Source: Linnemannia hyalina
Lineage: Eukaryota; Mortierellomycota; Mortierellomycetes; Mortierellales; Mortierellaceae
DNA: 64,000 nt
NCBI GenBank assembly: GCA_019671135.1
Contig: JAHRHY010000010.1
Span: 1,240,001-1,304,000 of the forward strand
Direction: 5' to 3'
The position numbers and the translations under genes are program-made. Positions 44,496 to 56,235 of the stretch are shown piece after piece (the first letter of the stretch is position 1; the number at the start of each line of letters is the position of its first letter). The notes under the pieces are model-generated. The model was given only the letters and a program-made list of their open reading frames with translations, searched no databases and was not told the DNA's origin.

Positions 44496-46144
44496 ATGCT
44501 TCGCGCCATCACTCACTCAGGAACAAGGACTGCAGCAGGAGGACCTGGCTTCCTCACCAACGCACTGCGTCTTGCCGTGTCATCACCACTACCCAGACAG
44601 GCATCCGTGAGAACATGGACAAGCATTCCTACCACAACCATTAGTCACGACCATGCACCCATTGTTTCTGGATTCCGGTCCTGTCAACGCATGAGTGCAA
44701 CTACTCGGGTCCTTCAGTCCTCCCTTCTAGCCTCTTCCGCGTCGCGTGGCCTTTTCACCGCCACCACTGGTTCAAAGGTAGTAGCAGGAGCAACAGTAAC
44801 AGCAGGAAGAGTTATGACAGGACAAGTCCGTCGTCTCACCTTCCAAGAACTCCAACACCAACAGTACATCCGCAGCTTCAGCACCAGCGGTCTCAGAAAC
44901 AGCAGAAACGCACTCACAAGGGTCGCCGGAAACTTCACCATCGACTCGTCCAACAAGGTTGTCTACACGATCCTTGCCATCAACGTCACCGTCTTTGGAA
45001 TCTGGCAGTACGCCGAGGGGAACGCGAGGCGGTTCAATGATGGGCGATTGTACATGTTTATGTTTCGTCATTTCACGGATTCGTTGCAGAATTTGAAGGA
45101 AGGGAGAGTTTGGACGTTGGTGACGAGTGCGTTCAGTCATAAGGAGTGGTATCATATTCTTTTGAATACCATGGTCCTCCTTTCCTTTGGCGATCCTGTA
45201 AGTGTCCATTTTTGTTATTTATTTCGAACTGTGTATGAGGAGAGGCTTATTTCTGAGACGTTCGGCGACAATTTACAAGGTGGTCCGATTAGAGTCTCAT
45301 TCCTTGGCATGTCCATATCTCCTATCCTCAATTCAATTCCCTAGGTGTGGCGATTGCTAGGAACGAGGAAGTTCCTGGCAGTATACCTGGGCTCGGCGAT
45401 CACAGCCTCCCTCTCGAGCATAGTCTACTACGCAAACCTGGAACCCTACCTCCGCAGGATGCAACACAAACCTCCCAGCAACTCAATTCATTACTCCATG
45501 GGCGCATCTGGATCCATAATGGGGATCACGACTGCCTTTGCGTGTGTCTATCCCATGTCCCAATACTCCTTGTTCTTTGTCATCACCATGCCTGCCGCCG
45601 CTCTTATCGGTTCGTTTTATTTACATTTTTTTTCTTTTTTTCTTGGAATTGGCGTTGGTGTAGTGGATGATTGATCGTTGAGATGAAATATTTAGTCCGC
45701 AGGCTGTGAAGGGCTGAAGAAAGAGATATGTGTACTGACCATCCCAGTTTATTATCTCAATGATCGTTGTACTTTTTGTGATGTTTAGGTCTCTTTGGCG
45801 TGTATGAGCTGTACAATGTCCTCGCCGCCAATGTAAGTCTTTGCTATTGTTTTTCTAGAACACCACATATCAGGATTCTTTTTTTTTCGATCAATCTCAG
45901 TCTCCTAGTATCCAACTCCCCCCCCCCAGTCTCTAGCACCATATCACCAGCCCTGCTTCTCCATTGTCATCCTCAACCCTCCAGAGGGGATCCCAGCCCA
46001 AGACAGGACATTAACACACCTCTTATTCTCTTTATAACGAACGGTACTTAGACGGGTCGATTTGATTCCGCTGGACATCTAGGAGGCGGGCTGTTTGGAG
46101 CCGCGTACTATTTTACAAAACTTCGGCCTCTTATCCGTCGGTAG
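44496..46144 (+). CDS. PCP1: Mitochondrial rhomboid protease (Pcp1/PARL-like)
   Basis: Exons 44496-45197, 45345-45609, 45789-45832 and 46052-46144 join in phase to 367 residues. The first ~130 residues are rich in Arg, Ser and Thr with few acids, as in a mitochondrial presequence. The rhomboid core shows the WYHILLNTMVLLSFGDP helix with its conserved H..N, the catalytic GASGS motif with Ser289, and the last helix with His346 in AGHLGGGLFGAAYY. The pair Ser289/His346 is complete, so the enzyme should be active. In mitochondria this family cleaves within membranes, for example Mgm1/OPA1 and PINK1-type substrates. Exon 3 is only 44 bases and intron 3 is 219 bases. The gene converges with the Skt5-type gene. 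A strong A/G-C/T hairpin lies after the stop. Confidence 0.9.
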
Positions 46145-46734
46145 AAGGATCCGAAAGAAACAATAGAAACAAAGCAATCATTTTCTCACACGTAGAATAA
46201 ACCGATAAAAGGAAAAAAAAAAAAAAGGGGGGGGCTGTTCCCCTTTTTTTTTCTGAAACTTTGAAACTCTAAACCGGTCGATTTTCAACATCTCAGCGTC
46301 CGCTGATATGGTGTCATTGAGCAGGGATGCGATGCAGGGAAGTGGGTAGGAGGGAAAAATAGACGAGACACAAAGCCAGCTTTTTTGGCGTATGTTTGTA
46401 TGTTTGGCATTGTATTTTGGTACATGGGTTTAGTTCTGAAAAGGTGGTACTCGATGGTTTCAATAATGAGGGTGTGTGCCTTGGTGCACAAGGTCTTTGT
46501 TATTTGAATATGTGGGTGAATGGGTGGCCAAATGGCCGATGCTAAGTAAAGGTGATGCTACATAAATGAATTGAAAAGAAAAGCGCAAAAGAAAAACTAA
46601 ACAAGAGAAATCGTAAACAAATGTAAAGTAAACGTAAAAGAGTAAAGTAAAGGGAAATCATAGAGAGTAGAGAAGGCGGAGAGAGAGAGAAAGATGTGCA
46701 GAGAGAAGAAAGGAAAAAAGAGTGCTACAAAAAA
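46145..46734. other. Convergent 3' region between PCP1 and SKT5-type gene
   Basis: 590 bases between two stop codons. Contains a hairpin at 46218-46252 and A/T-rich 3' UTR sequence from both sides. No gene is seen. Confidence 0.5.
46218..46252. terminator. A-G / C-T inverted repeat after PCP1
   Basis: Nine A followed by four G (46218-46230) pair with four C followed by nine T (46240-46252), 13 base pairs with a 9-base loop that itself starts with four more G. 74 bases after the PCP1 stop. A role in 3' end formation is inference. Confidence 0.4.
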
Positions 46735-49700
46735 TTACATGATGGTGCAGCTACCATCCTTGGGTCCACGGTTACGACCATTCTTCATGCGCTTGATGCT
46801 GTTCTTGTGACCGAGGGGCGTAAACTTTGCCGAATGCTCCTCCAGACGCTTCTTGGCATCCTTGTTTCCGTTCTCGGCAGCACGCTTATAGAACTCCATG
46901 GCCTTCTCGAGATCGATGGGGATCGAGATACCGACCTCGTGGTAGTAGCCCATGGCATACTGAGCCTTGGGTAAGTTCAAGTCTGCAGCCTTGGAAGCAT
47001 AATGGAACGCCAAGCGGTCATCGGCCGCAAAATAGTTATCAGCACCCGAAAGGTACCATCCACTGAGCGCCATCTCCGCCTCGCCATTACCATCGCCGCC
47101 CATGACCGCACGCTCGTAATGTTGGATCGACGAGAAGGGATCGATGGGACAGCCGAGGGACCCGTATTCGTAGCAGTAGCCGAGTTTGTAGTTTGCAGGA
47201 CCGTAGCCGAGTTGGGCAGATTTCCGGAACCATTCCAGAGCCTCGCCATCGTCGGGGAAGGAGATGTCGTCGGGGATCTTGAGCTGGTCGCCGTAGTCCC
47301 GAGAGAGAATCAGGCCGAGGACGTAGGGTGCCATGGGTGCTGCCTCGGTGGCAAGGGACGCTGCACGCTTGAGGTATTGAAGTCCTGCCTTCATGTTCTG
47401 TGATTGACTGAGATGTCCGTGCAAGTACACCATTGCCAAACGCTATAAATGAACAAAATGAAAAGTAAGGGTTAGCACAGCATTCGTCAGCAAATGAACA
47501 ATGAAAAAGAAGACAAGAAATACATACGTGATTGGCAGGGACGTCGTTGTGGATGGCAGCCTTCTTGTAGAGCATGACGGCCTTGTTGTTATCCTTCTTC
47601 TTCTCACAGAAGTAAGCGACCTTGTAATGTGCTGGACCGTAATCTCCCTTGGAGGCGGACTGGTACCACCGAAGAGCCTTGTCCGCATTCTTCTTGGTCA
47701 AGTACATACCCTCCTCGTACCAGGTTCCACGGATGAATTGAGCCTCAGGGTGGCCCTCCTTGGCCAGACGGTCGATCCAGTAGACTCCCTCAAGGATCAA
47801 TTGCTTCTTGCCCGTCTTGGGGTCCTGAGGTCCAGTGGCGGGACTCGAAGGAGCGCTCGAGGGGGGTGAGTTGTTGGATCCGACCGACGAGGGACGAGGA
47901 GGAAGTGCAGCGGCGGGGTCGGTATTGTTGTTGTTGTTCTCCCCAACCACAGGCTCATAGGTAGATGAAGGATCACCAATCTCGAGCAAGTACTTTGCAA
48001 AGGACAGCTGGATCGAGGCATCGTTGGTCTTGATGGCAGTGTCACGGTACTTTGCCAAGATAGCAGCATCAGTCAAGAGCGAGACAGACATGCCAACAGA
48101 GGATGGCTTGGAGTTGAGCGATCCACGGGAAGAAGAAGCGGTGCTACCACGATAGTGGTCAAGGTTCATACGGGGAGGGGTAAGGGTTCCATAGGCATCG
48201 AGGGTTTCGCTTGCGGACCAGGACTTGCGGTAGGATTTCCGATTGTTGATATGAGCAGCAGCTGTTCCTGCTGTGCTACTGTCGAAATGCGACGCGTCGG
48301 TCATCTCAGACGCGCCTGCTGGAAATAGCGTGCATTTGATAAGAAAAAGATAAAAAGTGGGTCAATTTAAAGTCGAGTAAAGTAATAATGGAAAAGGAAA
48401 AATAAAGACGCAATATTTTTTTTTAAAAAAGGTACAGAGGCTATTTCAGGACAGACAATTGCTTGTTTCTTAATTTCTCTCTTTCCTTTCCTTACCTTGG
48501 AAAGAAGGCGTCGAGTTGTGGTGTTGGTGGTGCTGGTAAGGAAAGTGCCCTTGTTGTTGCTGTTGATGGTATGAAAGGCGCTGCTGCTGATACTGTTGTT
48601 GCCTTGGGCCGGGGTCTGTCTGGGCGTGGTGCATAGGATAGTGCTGTTGCTGCTGGTACTGCTGGTGCTGATGTTGTTGCTGGGAGACGTGCTGGATATA
48701 GTCCGCCGAGGCTTCGGGCCCAGGTGAATCAGTGTAAATTGCTCCGCTCGGAGTTGTCATAGTCATGCCTCGTGGTTGTGGCCCCGCCTGAGACAAGGAT
48801 GGAGACGAAGGCGACGAAGGCCGAGGGCCAGCTGGACCAGAGGGAGGGCCGCCGATAACAGGCGGGGGAAGAGGGGGCATCATCATCATGCCTGGGTGAT
48901 AGCGCTCGATCGGAGAAGCCGGTGTGTCAATAAGAGCAGCCCAGTCCTCAGACTTTTGAGGCACAGGAATTATGCTTAACGGACGTTGTGGGTAGCCAGG
49001 ATGGTGATGTGATGGCGGGTGAGGTCCGTCGTAGAGCTGGTATCCACCCTCATTAGATGAAAAGGAGGATTGAGAGGAGGTGGACATACGAGAGGGGGAG
49101 GGGGCACCGTCGCTGAGAGAGGCCCTCGAGTGAGGAGTATTATCGCCACTGACAGTGTTGGCTGTGTGAGAGATGGGTGGGGTCATAAGTTGGTGGTATT
49201 GTTGGCCAATGGTCTGTTGTTCATTGTCAGAGATGGTGATGGTGTCTATTGAAACTTCCACGGAAGGTTGTGATTGATGTTGTTGTTGTTGGTTGTCGAT
49301 GATGGTATCGGAGAGGAGTGGGGGTGGGGATGGGAGTGACATGGTAGGAATGGTATAAGAGTCGTTGGTGTTACGATAGGGAGTGATAGTGGTGGGTGTA
49401 GAAAATTGTTCGGGTTGTTGTTGTTGTTGAGGGATTGGAGAAGAAAAGGAAGAAGAAAAAGAAGAGAAAGAAGAAGAAGAAGAAAAGAAAGAGGGGAGGA
49501 CGGGTCCTTTTGAAGTTGCGGCAAAGTCGACAGAGATTTGGGAGGCTGAGGTTGCTGAGTTGGGCGCGGTTGGTGATGACAATACGGGCGCGGTTGATGT
49601 GGTGTGTCCTTTTTGTTTTGCTGCGTCTGCTTCTGCCATGGTTGAGATGTGGCCCGAGGGTGGAGACGAGACAGTCTGGGCTGTCGCAGCGGTGACAACG

Positions 49701-50422
49701 ATAGCAGAAGGTTTGCCTTGGGTTGGGAGCACTTGTGGAACGCGAGCAACTACGGAGGAGTTCTCTGGTGAGGAGGGAACAACAACCGCAACCCTGGAAA
49801 CAGCACCAGAAGAAGATCCACTCGAAAGAAACGACCCCAACTCGTGAGAGAGCGACAAATCGCTCTCGCCGAAAAACCGTAAAGGTGCCAATTGATGTGG
49901 TGATAGGGGAGATGGCGAGGGAGACGAAGATGATGACGGAAAGGATAGAGTTGGGGGTGAGGGCTGTTGCCACTTCTGATGGCCGCCAAGAAGACGAGCG
50001 CTGGCTGAAGAGTCGACTAGGACAGAAGAGGAAGAAGATGGTCCACCGCTGTGGGTGGCGTAAAAACTCGATCGCTCAGCCTGCTGGGAAGAAGAAGGGG
50101 TTCGACCGATCGACTGTCCTGCCACGGGTCTATCATCGAGTGGCAATGCGGGCATGTCCTTGTTAAGGTTGAATGAAAGCGACGAAGAGAGTTGAAGAGA
50201 GGGCGAAGATAGCGACAAGGAGGAAATGGATAGAGGCGACGAAGAAGACGAAGTAGAGTTGTTGCCGCCAGCAGCTCCAGCTACGCTTGTTTGATTCTGA
50301 TCGGAATTGTTGTTGTTGCTGCCATCGCAGGCTGTAGTTGCACAACTGAATTCAGGAGAGCGGGATGCAGCCAACTGATCGGGATTGCGTTGACCCGTTG
50401 TGAATGCAGAAGAGTAAGTCAT
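46735..50422 (-). CDS. SKT5: Skt5/Chs4-type chitin synthase activator with Sel1 repeats
   Basis: Minus-strand exons 50422-48496, 48318-47528 and 47442-46735 join in phase to 1141 residues. In yeast, Skt5/Chs4 recruits and activates chitin synthase III at the plasma membrane. Residues about 816-1105 are a run of Sel1-like repeats (such as GDYGPAHYKVAYF and GYGPANYKLGYCYEYG). The protein ends C-T-I-M, a CaaX box for farnesylation. The first ~650 residues are a Ser/Pro/Gln/His-rich extension from exon 1. This exon is an uninterrupted frame that ends in a good donor (CAAG|GTAAGG) and joins the acceptor before codon 643. A shorter protein starting at Met648 (48304) would still hold all repeats and is the alternative. 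Open frame continues upstream to about 50503 without an ATG, so 50422 is chosen. Confidence 0.83.
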
Positions 50423-50893
50423 GGTTGGAGAGGGGAGGGAGTAAGAATGAAGGAAGGGGAAGGGGTGGGTGCCAATGGGTGCAGCCGGTACCAAAGGGTT
50501 CAAAGGGGGTTCGTCTGCTCCTAGATTTGTTTTGGTTTAAAATAATGAGCTGCAAGCTGATTCTGTAAAGTCAAACCAGTGAGACGGACAAATAGATAGG
50601 CAAACAGGCCGAAAAGGAGAAAAGGAAAATAATATAAGGAAAGAGCACGCTCAGTCGACAGTAAGGAAAGAACAAAGAAAAGTGACAATCAGCAATAGCA
50701 GCTACAAGACAAAAGGAAGAAAAAGAGTTGCAGATGTCGGCGAATTGTGCAATTGACAAGGAGAAAGGAGGTACATGCAGTACAAGGATTACTCCAAAGA
50801 GGTCAAGGGCAAAAGAAAAAGGAACAGGTAACAACAATAGAACAAGAAGCAACAAAGTTTCAATTATGGAAGAACTGGAAAGAACAGACGATC

Positions 50894-50938
50894 ATAAAAT
50901 AAGAAAATAAGAAAATAAGAAAATAAGAAAATAAGAAA
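50894..50938 (+). repeat. Octamer repeat (aaaataag, about 5 copies)
   Basis: Head-to-tail copies of an 8-base unit, nearly perfect, upstream of the SKT5-type gene. Confidence 0.9.
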
Positions 50939-51021
50939 TGAAGGGCAAGATAATGGCCTTTGGTGAAGAAACGTGGTCGGATGTCATGCAGATCCACGAT
51001 CGCTCTTGTTGTTTGGTGTGG

Positions 51022-51061
51022 ATGTATGTATGTATGTATGTATGTATGTATGTATGTATGT
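51022..51061 (+). repeat. Tetranucleotide repeat (atgt, about 10 copies)
   Basis: Perfect ATGT microsatellite, continued by a few GT units. Confidence 0.95.
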
Positions 51062-51699
51062 GTGTGCAAAGAACTCAAGGAGGGAACGCTATTTTCAGGG
51101 ACGATGGGAAAAGGACAAAAGACAAAGGGGCAAGGGAGTACAAGACAAACAAAGGATAAATAAAGAATACTATGAAATAAAATAAGAGTAGGGTCGTTGA
51201 CAATGAGTTGGTGGCAATGAAGGAGTGAATGAGGGAATGAGGGAATGAAGCGGATGGACAAAAGTTGAATGAGGGGGTGAGGGATGAACAATAACAGCAC
51301 CAAGAAGAGGAAGCGGTGAAGGAATGAAAAGGGAAAAAGTAAAGAGTGAGTAAAGAAAGAAAGGGAAAGAAAGAAAAGAAGAGAGGAGAGTAAATCAAAC
51401 GAGAGGCGCATTATTATTAATGAGACATTGATGGGCACGCATGACTGTATCTAGGGGGCAGTACAACCGATAAAAAAGAAAACCGATGGTTCCTGAATCC
51501 TTTAACAGTATTGATGTGGTTTAAAGAACAATGAGACTTCTCACCACCATCCTCAATCGTCAATGCATCAAGAACAGGTCCATCATCCATGAATCACTCA
51601 CTCATTGCTGCCAGCCTCCTTCCTCTTCATCCATTCTCTTCTTCTTCTTTTCCTTTCGTCCATCGGCTATAGTCTCCTTCAATACCCTATCACTGCCTC

Positions 51700-51723
51700 A
51701 AAAAAAAAAAAAAAAAAAAAAAA
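51700..51723. repeat. Poly(A) run of 24 bases
   Basis: Uninterrupted A-run; no retroelement body was recognised beside it. Confidence 0.85.
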
Positions 51724-52759
51724 GGGAAAGAATACAAAGGAATAACAACAGAAACAAGAAAGTGGCAAGGGCACCAGCATAATTCCACTGCGTCTCTGTT
51801 GCTCCTTTCCGTTTGCCAGCCGGTAGACTTGTCCTTACACTCCCCCCACACACTTGCATGCTCATGAAAACAAACAATCAACAAATCAATGGACCATGCC
51901 GTTTGTTGCTTACCTCGCCCTATCCCCAACATTACCCGAGTCACACAAGTCTAGAGTCGACAATGCGAAGCACAGGTCACTCCTCTTTCAAAGTAAACAA
52001 ACAAACAACAACTTAAGACAGGAGAGAGAGGCAGCGGTGGAGCTCACAGACTACTTACATACACCATCAGAAATAGAGTCGAAACTTAAGTCACTATGAA
52101 AACAAGGTAAAAACCAGTGTCGATTTAATTCTATGGATCCACGTAGGTTATCCACTTCTTCCTCTTGGTCCTTATCGCCATTCTCCACCTTTATCCTCCC
52201 TTCTCGCTTCCCTTATTCATCCTCCACGTCGTCGTCGTTGTCGTCCTTTGTCTTTCGTTGTTTATCCATATTTTCTTTCGCAGCAAAAAATACTCTCGTC
52301 CGGATTCTGTACCCTCGTTTTCTTTCTCGCCTCGTTGTCAAAAATAGATTGCCATCCCCCCTCTTTCTCCCCTAGTCGAAAACTTATTTTTTTTTCAAGC
52401 ACCGGGCAACTCAGCCGAAAGGGATACAATCATTAGAAAAAAAAAATCCTACAACTGCTCTCTAAAATAACGCCTTCTCCTGTTCTTTCCCTTCTACTCA
52501 ATGGATCTTGTTTCTTGATTTGTGATCTACCAGCATGTCGGTTGAAGATCAAGGATAGGACGACAAGGTTATAGCATCATATCCCCCATCCATCTCATCA
52601 GGTCTAAGGTTACAGGCACAAGTCCTGCTCGTTTGATCCTCAGGTACAAGGTCGTTCGATCCACAGAAAATCAAAAAATGAAACAAATTCCGGTGTTAGT
52701 ACAAGGCACCTTCTCGGACAAAAATAAAATAAAATGGCCCCTGCTCTCAATTCTTCCGC

Positions 52760-52779
52760 CCAGCCAGCCAGCCAGCCAG
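52760..52779 (+). repeat. Tetranucleotide repeat (ccag, 5 copies)
   Basis: Perfect short microsatellite in the SKT5/SAP30BP gap. Confidence 0.9.
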
Positions 52780-52900
52780 TCCGCGGAAATAAGCAGGCTC
52801 GGAAAATGACGAAAAAGGGGTATGAGAGACGAAGGGAAGAAAATATACCGCCGCAGGGGGGGAGAGATTCACCCCCGCAAAGTGCTCTGCGCAGAGACAA

Positions 52901-52944
52901 GGATATAGAAGGGAGGATATAGAAGGGAAGGATATCGAAGGGGG
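52901..52944 (+). repeat. Short minisatellite, three units of 14-15 bases
   Basis: Three head-to-tail copies based on ggatatagaaggga, the last with ATC in place of ATA. Confidence 0.85.
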
Positions 52945-53535
52945 ACTGTTTTCTGCCCAAGAAAAAAAAAGGCACTTTTTCATTACCAAAGGATAGATAT
53001 GATGAGTGAATTGCTAATTGCATACGTATGGAGTACGCGGCGGAGAGTACTCGATAAAACCCTGCCATCTCATTTTTTTGTCTACTTGCTCATTCATTTT
53101 GATCGGCTTGCAGAAAGAAGTACAACCAAAACGGCCTGGGCATCGATCAGCAAAAAACAATGGCCCTCCTTATCGTGTAGGCCTGCTTAGGTACATTTTT
53201 CGCTCACGACAATGTAAAAAGTGAAAGTGGGGACCAGCTCTCGCGTGAAACATACTAAAAGGTTTACTACAAATGGTACCTTGGACCATTATATTCTCTC
53301 TGCACTAACGAAACGAATACACGAAGATAGTTGAATACGATGGCTTGGAGCACGTATACCGGCAGTCGAAAGCTAATTGGTAAATATTGTCCATTTCAAT
53401 TCTTTTGCGATGGTTCACAAAACAGGGGTTAGATGACTGACTTTTACGAAAACTGGCTACTACTCCCACCCATTTCAGTTGGCAATCGAGTTGCATTGTT
53501 TATTATTCGTAGCTCGAGACAAGAAGCGGCGAAGT

Positions 53536-55941
53536 CTAGAATCGACTGCGTTTGCTGGACTGGTCATCTGCTGCAGGTTGCGTCGTGTCCCATTTGCTCT
53601 TGCGTGGCCTTTGCGCACCACCAGGGGCAACAATGCCACTCGAAGAGGTCGAGGCCATCCCTGAATGTGATCGGACTACCTGTTGACCAGACGGTGGTGG
53701 AACAATTGCAACACCTGGAGGGACAGTCGATCCAGTTACAAACTGGATATGTGTTCGGCCCATCGCCTGCTGCTGCGCCAATTTTTCAGACGCTTGCTTC
53801 TGAGCTTCGGCTATTTTGATAGAAAGCGAAAGATAAGGAGTTGTGTGCCGCATTCCGAATGCAAGAAAAAGAAAGGGGAAAGACGATATGGGGGATGCAG
53901 TTGGTGTTAGTGAACGTCCATGATGATGCGGCAGTAAAGAGGAGTGGATAAATATCGTTGCAAACTTAGATCCAGGTCCATTTTTGGTTATGTGTCAACA
54001 AAGTAGAAACAGAAAAAAAAAAACGCTCAGGTCCCTCTTTCGACAAGCGCGTGCTGCAGTGCACCAACGTGGGTCGTCTCATGAACAACGTGCCGCAGTG
54101 CCTCTCCTTTCACTCCGGCATGCATATGACTGGATGGGAACTCATTCTATGTTGTTTCCCACAGGAGGCGCAAGTCCTCAACTCTAAACTTTTCAACACT
54201 CCAAAAGAAAGAAAAAAAAGCGACTCTTGATGACCGCAAAATCACAAGGACAAACAAACAAAGAGGCAAAGCTAGCACGCAACAAAAGAAACCACCTTTG
54301 CTGGAGTACTTACCGATTCCAGTGGCGTAGGACTCGGGTCCATAACCTTCAATGTCGAAAAACTCGCTCTTCGGAAAGTTGGTTCCGATCTCGTTCAACC
54401 CTGCAGCCTCGACAAGCGTCTGGTAGATGCGCGGGTTCCGAAAGTTCTTGTTCTTCATCAGAGACTCGTTGAAATGAATTCCGCGCGTCTTGACTTTGTG
54501 GAACTGCTCGATCTTGGCCTATTCATAAAAGCAACACATGTATGTTAGCCGTGTTCAACTGACTGATGCATGCACTGGAGTGATAAAAAGGGCACGATTC
54601 TCCTCGTGCCACTTTTATCAGAGACACGATATAGACGATATCTGGTATCGGTCTTTTCCTTAATGCCACGAGGCGATAGAGAAAAAGGGACAGTTCGGAG
54701 TGTGTGTGTGTGCATATAAGATTGTGTTGTAACCAAGGATCAAGATATTTTGGTTGTTGAGAGCATCGACTTGCAACACTAAAGCCGCTGGACATTTACC
54801 TGAACGTCTGGATTGACCTCGCTTTCGGGGCTGGGCGGGATCCCAAAATTCTCAACTCCCGGAATGGGCTTTGGTCTAAGGAGCGCCCTCATCAACGCCG
54901 ACCGACTTCCATGACCACCTGCCCCTTCCAGGTCCCCATCTGCATGTTCTGAGCCTTTCTCACCATCGTTGTCCTCTTCACGTGCCTCATCGGCGATGGG
55001 TACTCTGCTCGTCTGGGGCACCCGCGGACTCCTGCCTGTCGTCGGTGTGTTGAAGACGTCCGATGCCGCGCTGTGATCTGCAGGTAATGGTGTCCCTGAT
55101 CCTGACCGTATGAATGAAGAGCCATGGACGGGTGTTGAACTACTTTCGGGAGTCACCGCTGCTCCTGTGTCAGATGAGGGCTCTATGTGAATGCTGTCAG
55201 AAGATGCCGCCAAGCCCTGCTTGAGTAAGTTTGTTGATGCGAGCTTGTTGAGAGACTCTTGTCCGATAGGTTTCGACTGGACAATTGACCGAGCCGAGAT
55301 TGTGTCCTGCGGGTTAGGTCTCTCTGACGCTAAGTGGGCGCCGTCAGAAACAAAAAAAACACTGCCGATTATTATTCCGTTCTTGGTAAAGAGATGTGCT
55401 CCCGCGTTCCATGCATTCCAGCCGTCCAGTCTTCCAGTCGGACAATTGTATGTGCTCCTTCGTTTCTTCTGTTATCCCGCATTCTTATTCGTTTTGGTAT
55501 GCATGGGAAAGAAAGGCAATACCGTACCTGAATCCTAACAAGTGAGCAAACAAAGTATAAAAAGCTTGGTTATTATCAGAGATCTTGGGCATGGAAGGCT
55601 TCCTTGAAATATCACACGTAACGACTGCTCCCGTGTCTCCCGTCACATACAGAGTCCTTGGCATTTGTAGAGCCCTGTTTCCGTTGAGCATCATCGCTAG
55701 GACCTAATCGAAAATAAAAATATACAAGGGTTGTCCGGACAAAAGTTGATCAGCTCACTTGGGCGCTAAAAAGGTGGAGTCATGAGGGGAAACAGATTCA
55801 GAGGAACGTGTGTGTGTGACGTTGTAGGGGAGTAGACGTGCCTGATTTAGTTGTTGATGGGGATGGGGCGAGGGTCATCTCCTCGTCTGAGCTGTCCGAG
55901 TCTGAGTCCCCGTAGGCGACGAGTCCTATGCCCTTGTTCAT
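53536..55941 (-). CDS. SAP30BP/HCNGP-family protein
   Basis: Minus-strand exons 55941-55842, 55329-54800, 54518-54314 and 53810-53536 give 369 residues (human SAP30BP has 308). Family members are nuclear and linked to splicing and transcription control. The N-terminus GLVAYGDSDSDSSDEE is the usual acidic Ser start. The core holds RPKPIPGVENFGIPPSPES, KTRGIHFNESLMKNKNFRNP and FDIEGYGPESYATG. After an Ala/Gln-rich helix come IQFVTGS and RKSKWDTTQPA, both typical of the family C-terminus. Intron 1 is the weak point. The best join in phase uses a GC donor (TCAG|GCACGT) and removes 512 bases; no standard GT donor tested gave the frame as well. It is divergent from GPI8, with 294 bases between starts. 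Confidence 0.8.
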
Positions 55942-56235
55942 TCTGGCGTGTCCTAAGCTTCCTGTCTGTGTGCTTGTTGTTGTTGGTCTGGTAGTTTTGT
56001 TCGTGTTCAAACAAAAGGCACACTGTGCCCAGTGCCCGTCTCCCTCATTTCACACAGAAAATGCAGGCACCAAGAGTGAAATGAATTGGGCAAAGCCACC
56101 CACAGCCTGCGAAGCAAGTAGTTGCGACACTCTCTGGCAGTACATGCTTCAACGGTGAGGACGACACGTTTGTGCTCACATCATCATCATCTCTATTCAC
56201 CCAACATCACCAACAACGACAACCACTACAACCAA
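55942..56235. promoter_or_regulatory. Shared promoter of the SAP30BP homologue and GPI8
   Basis: Start codons are 294 bases apart on opposite strands. No TATA box is evident. Co-regulation is possible but not shown. Confidence 0.55.

Larger units (their letters stand above)
50423..53535. other. 3.1-kb gene-free region upstream of SKT5-type gene
   Basis: No frame has family resemblance. The SKT5-proximal part is purine-rich on the plus strand. There are simple repeats at 50894-50938, 51022-51061, 51700-51723, 52760-52779 and 52901-52944. A splice-acceptor-like ttacag lies near 50560 on the minus strand, so an untranslated upstream exon is possible. The right end is the 3' flank of the SAP30BP homologue. 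Confidence 0.45.

Noticed and set aside
51022..51061. Repeat array as a possible CRISPR or centromere element
   Set aside because: It is a plain ATGT microsatellite without spacers or repeat-family structure.
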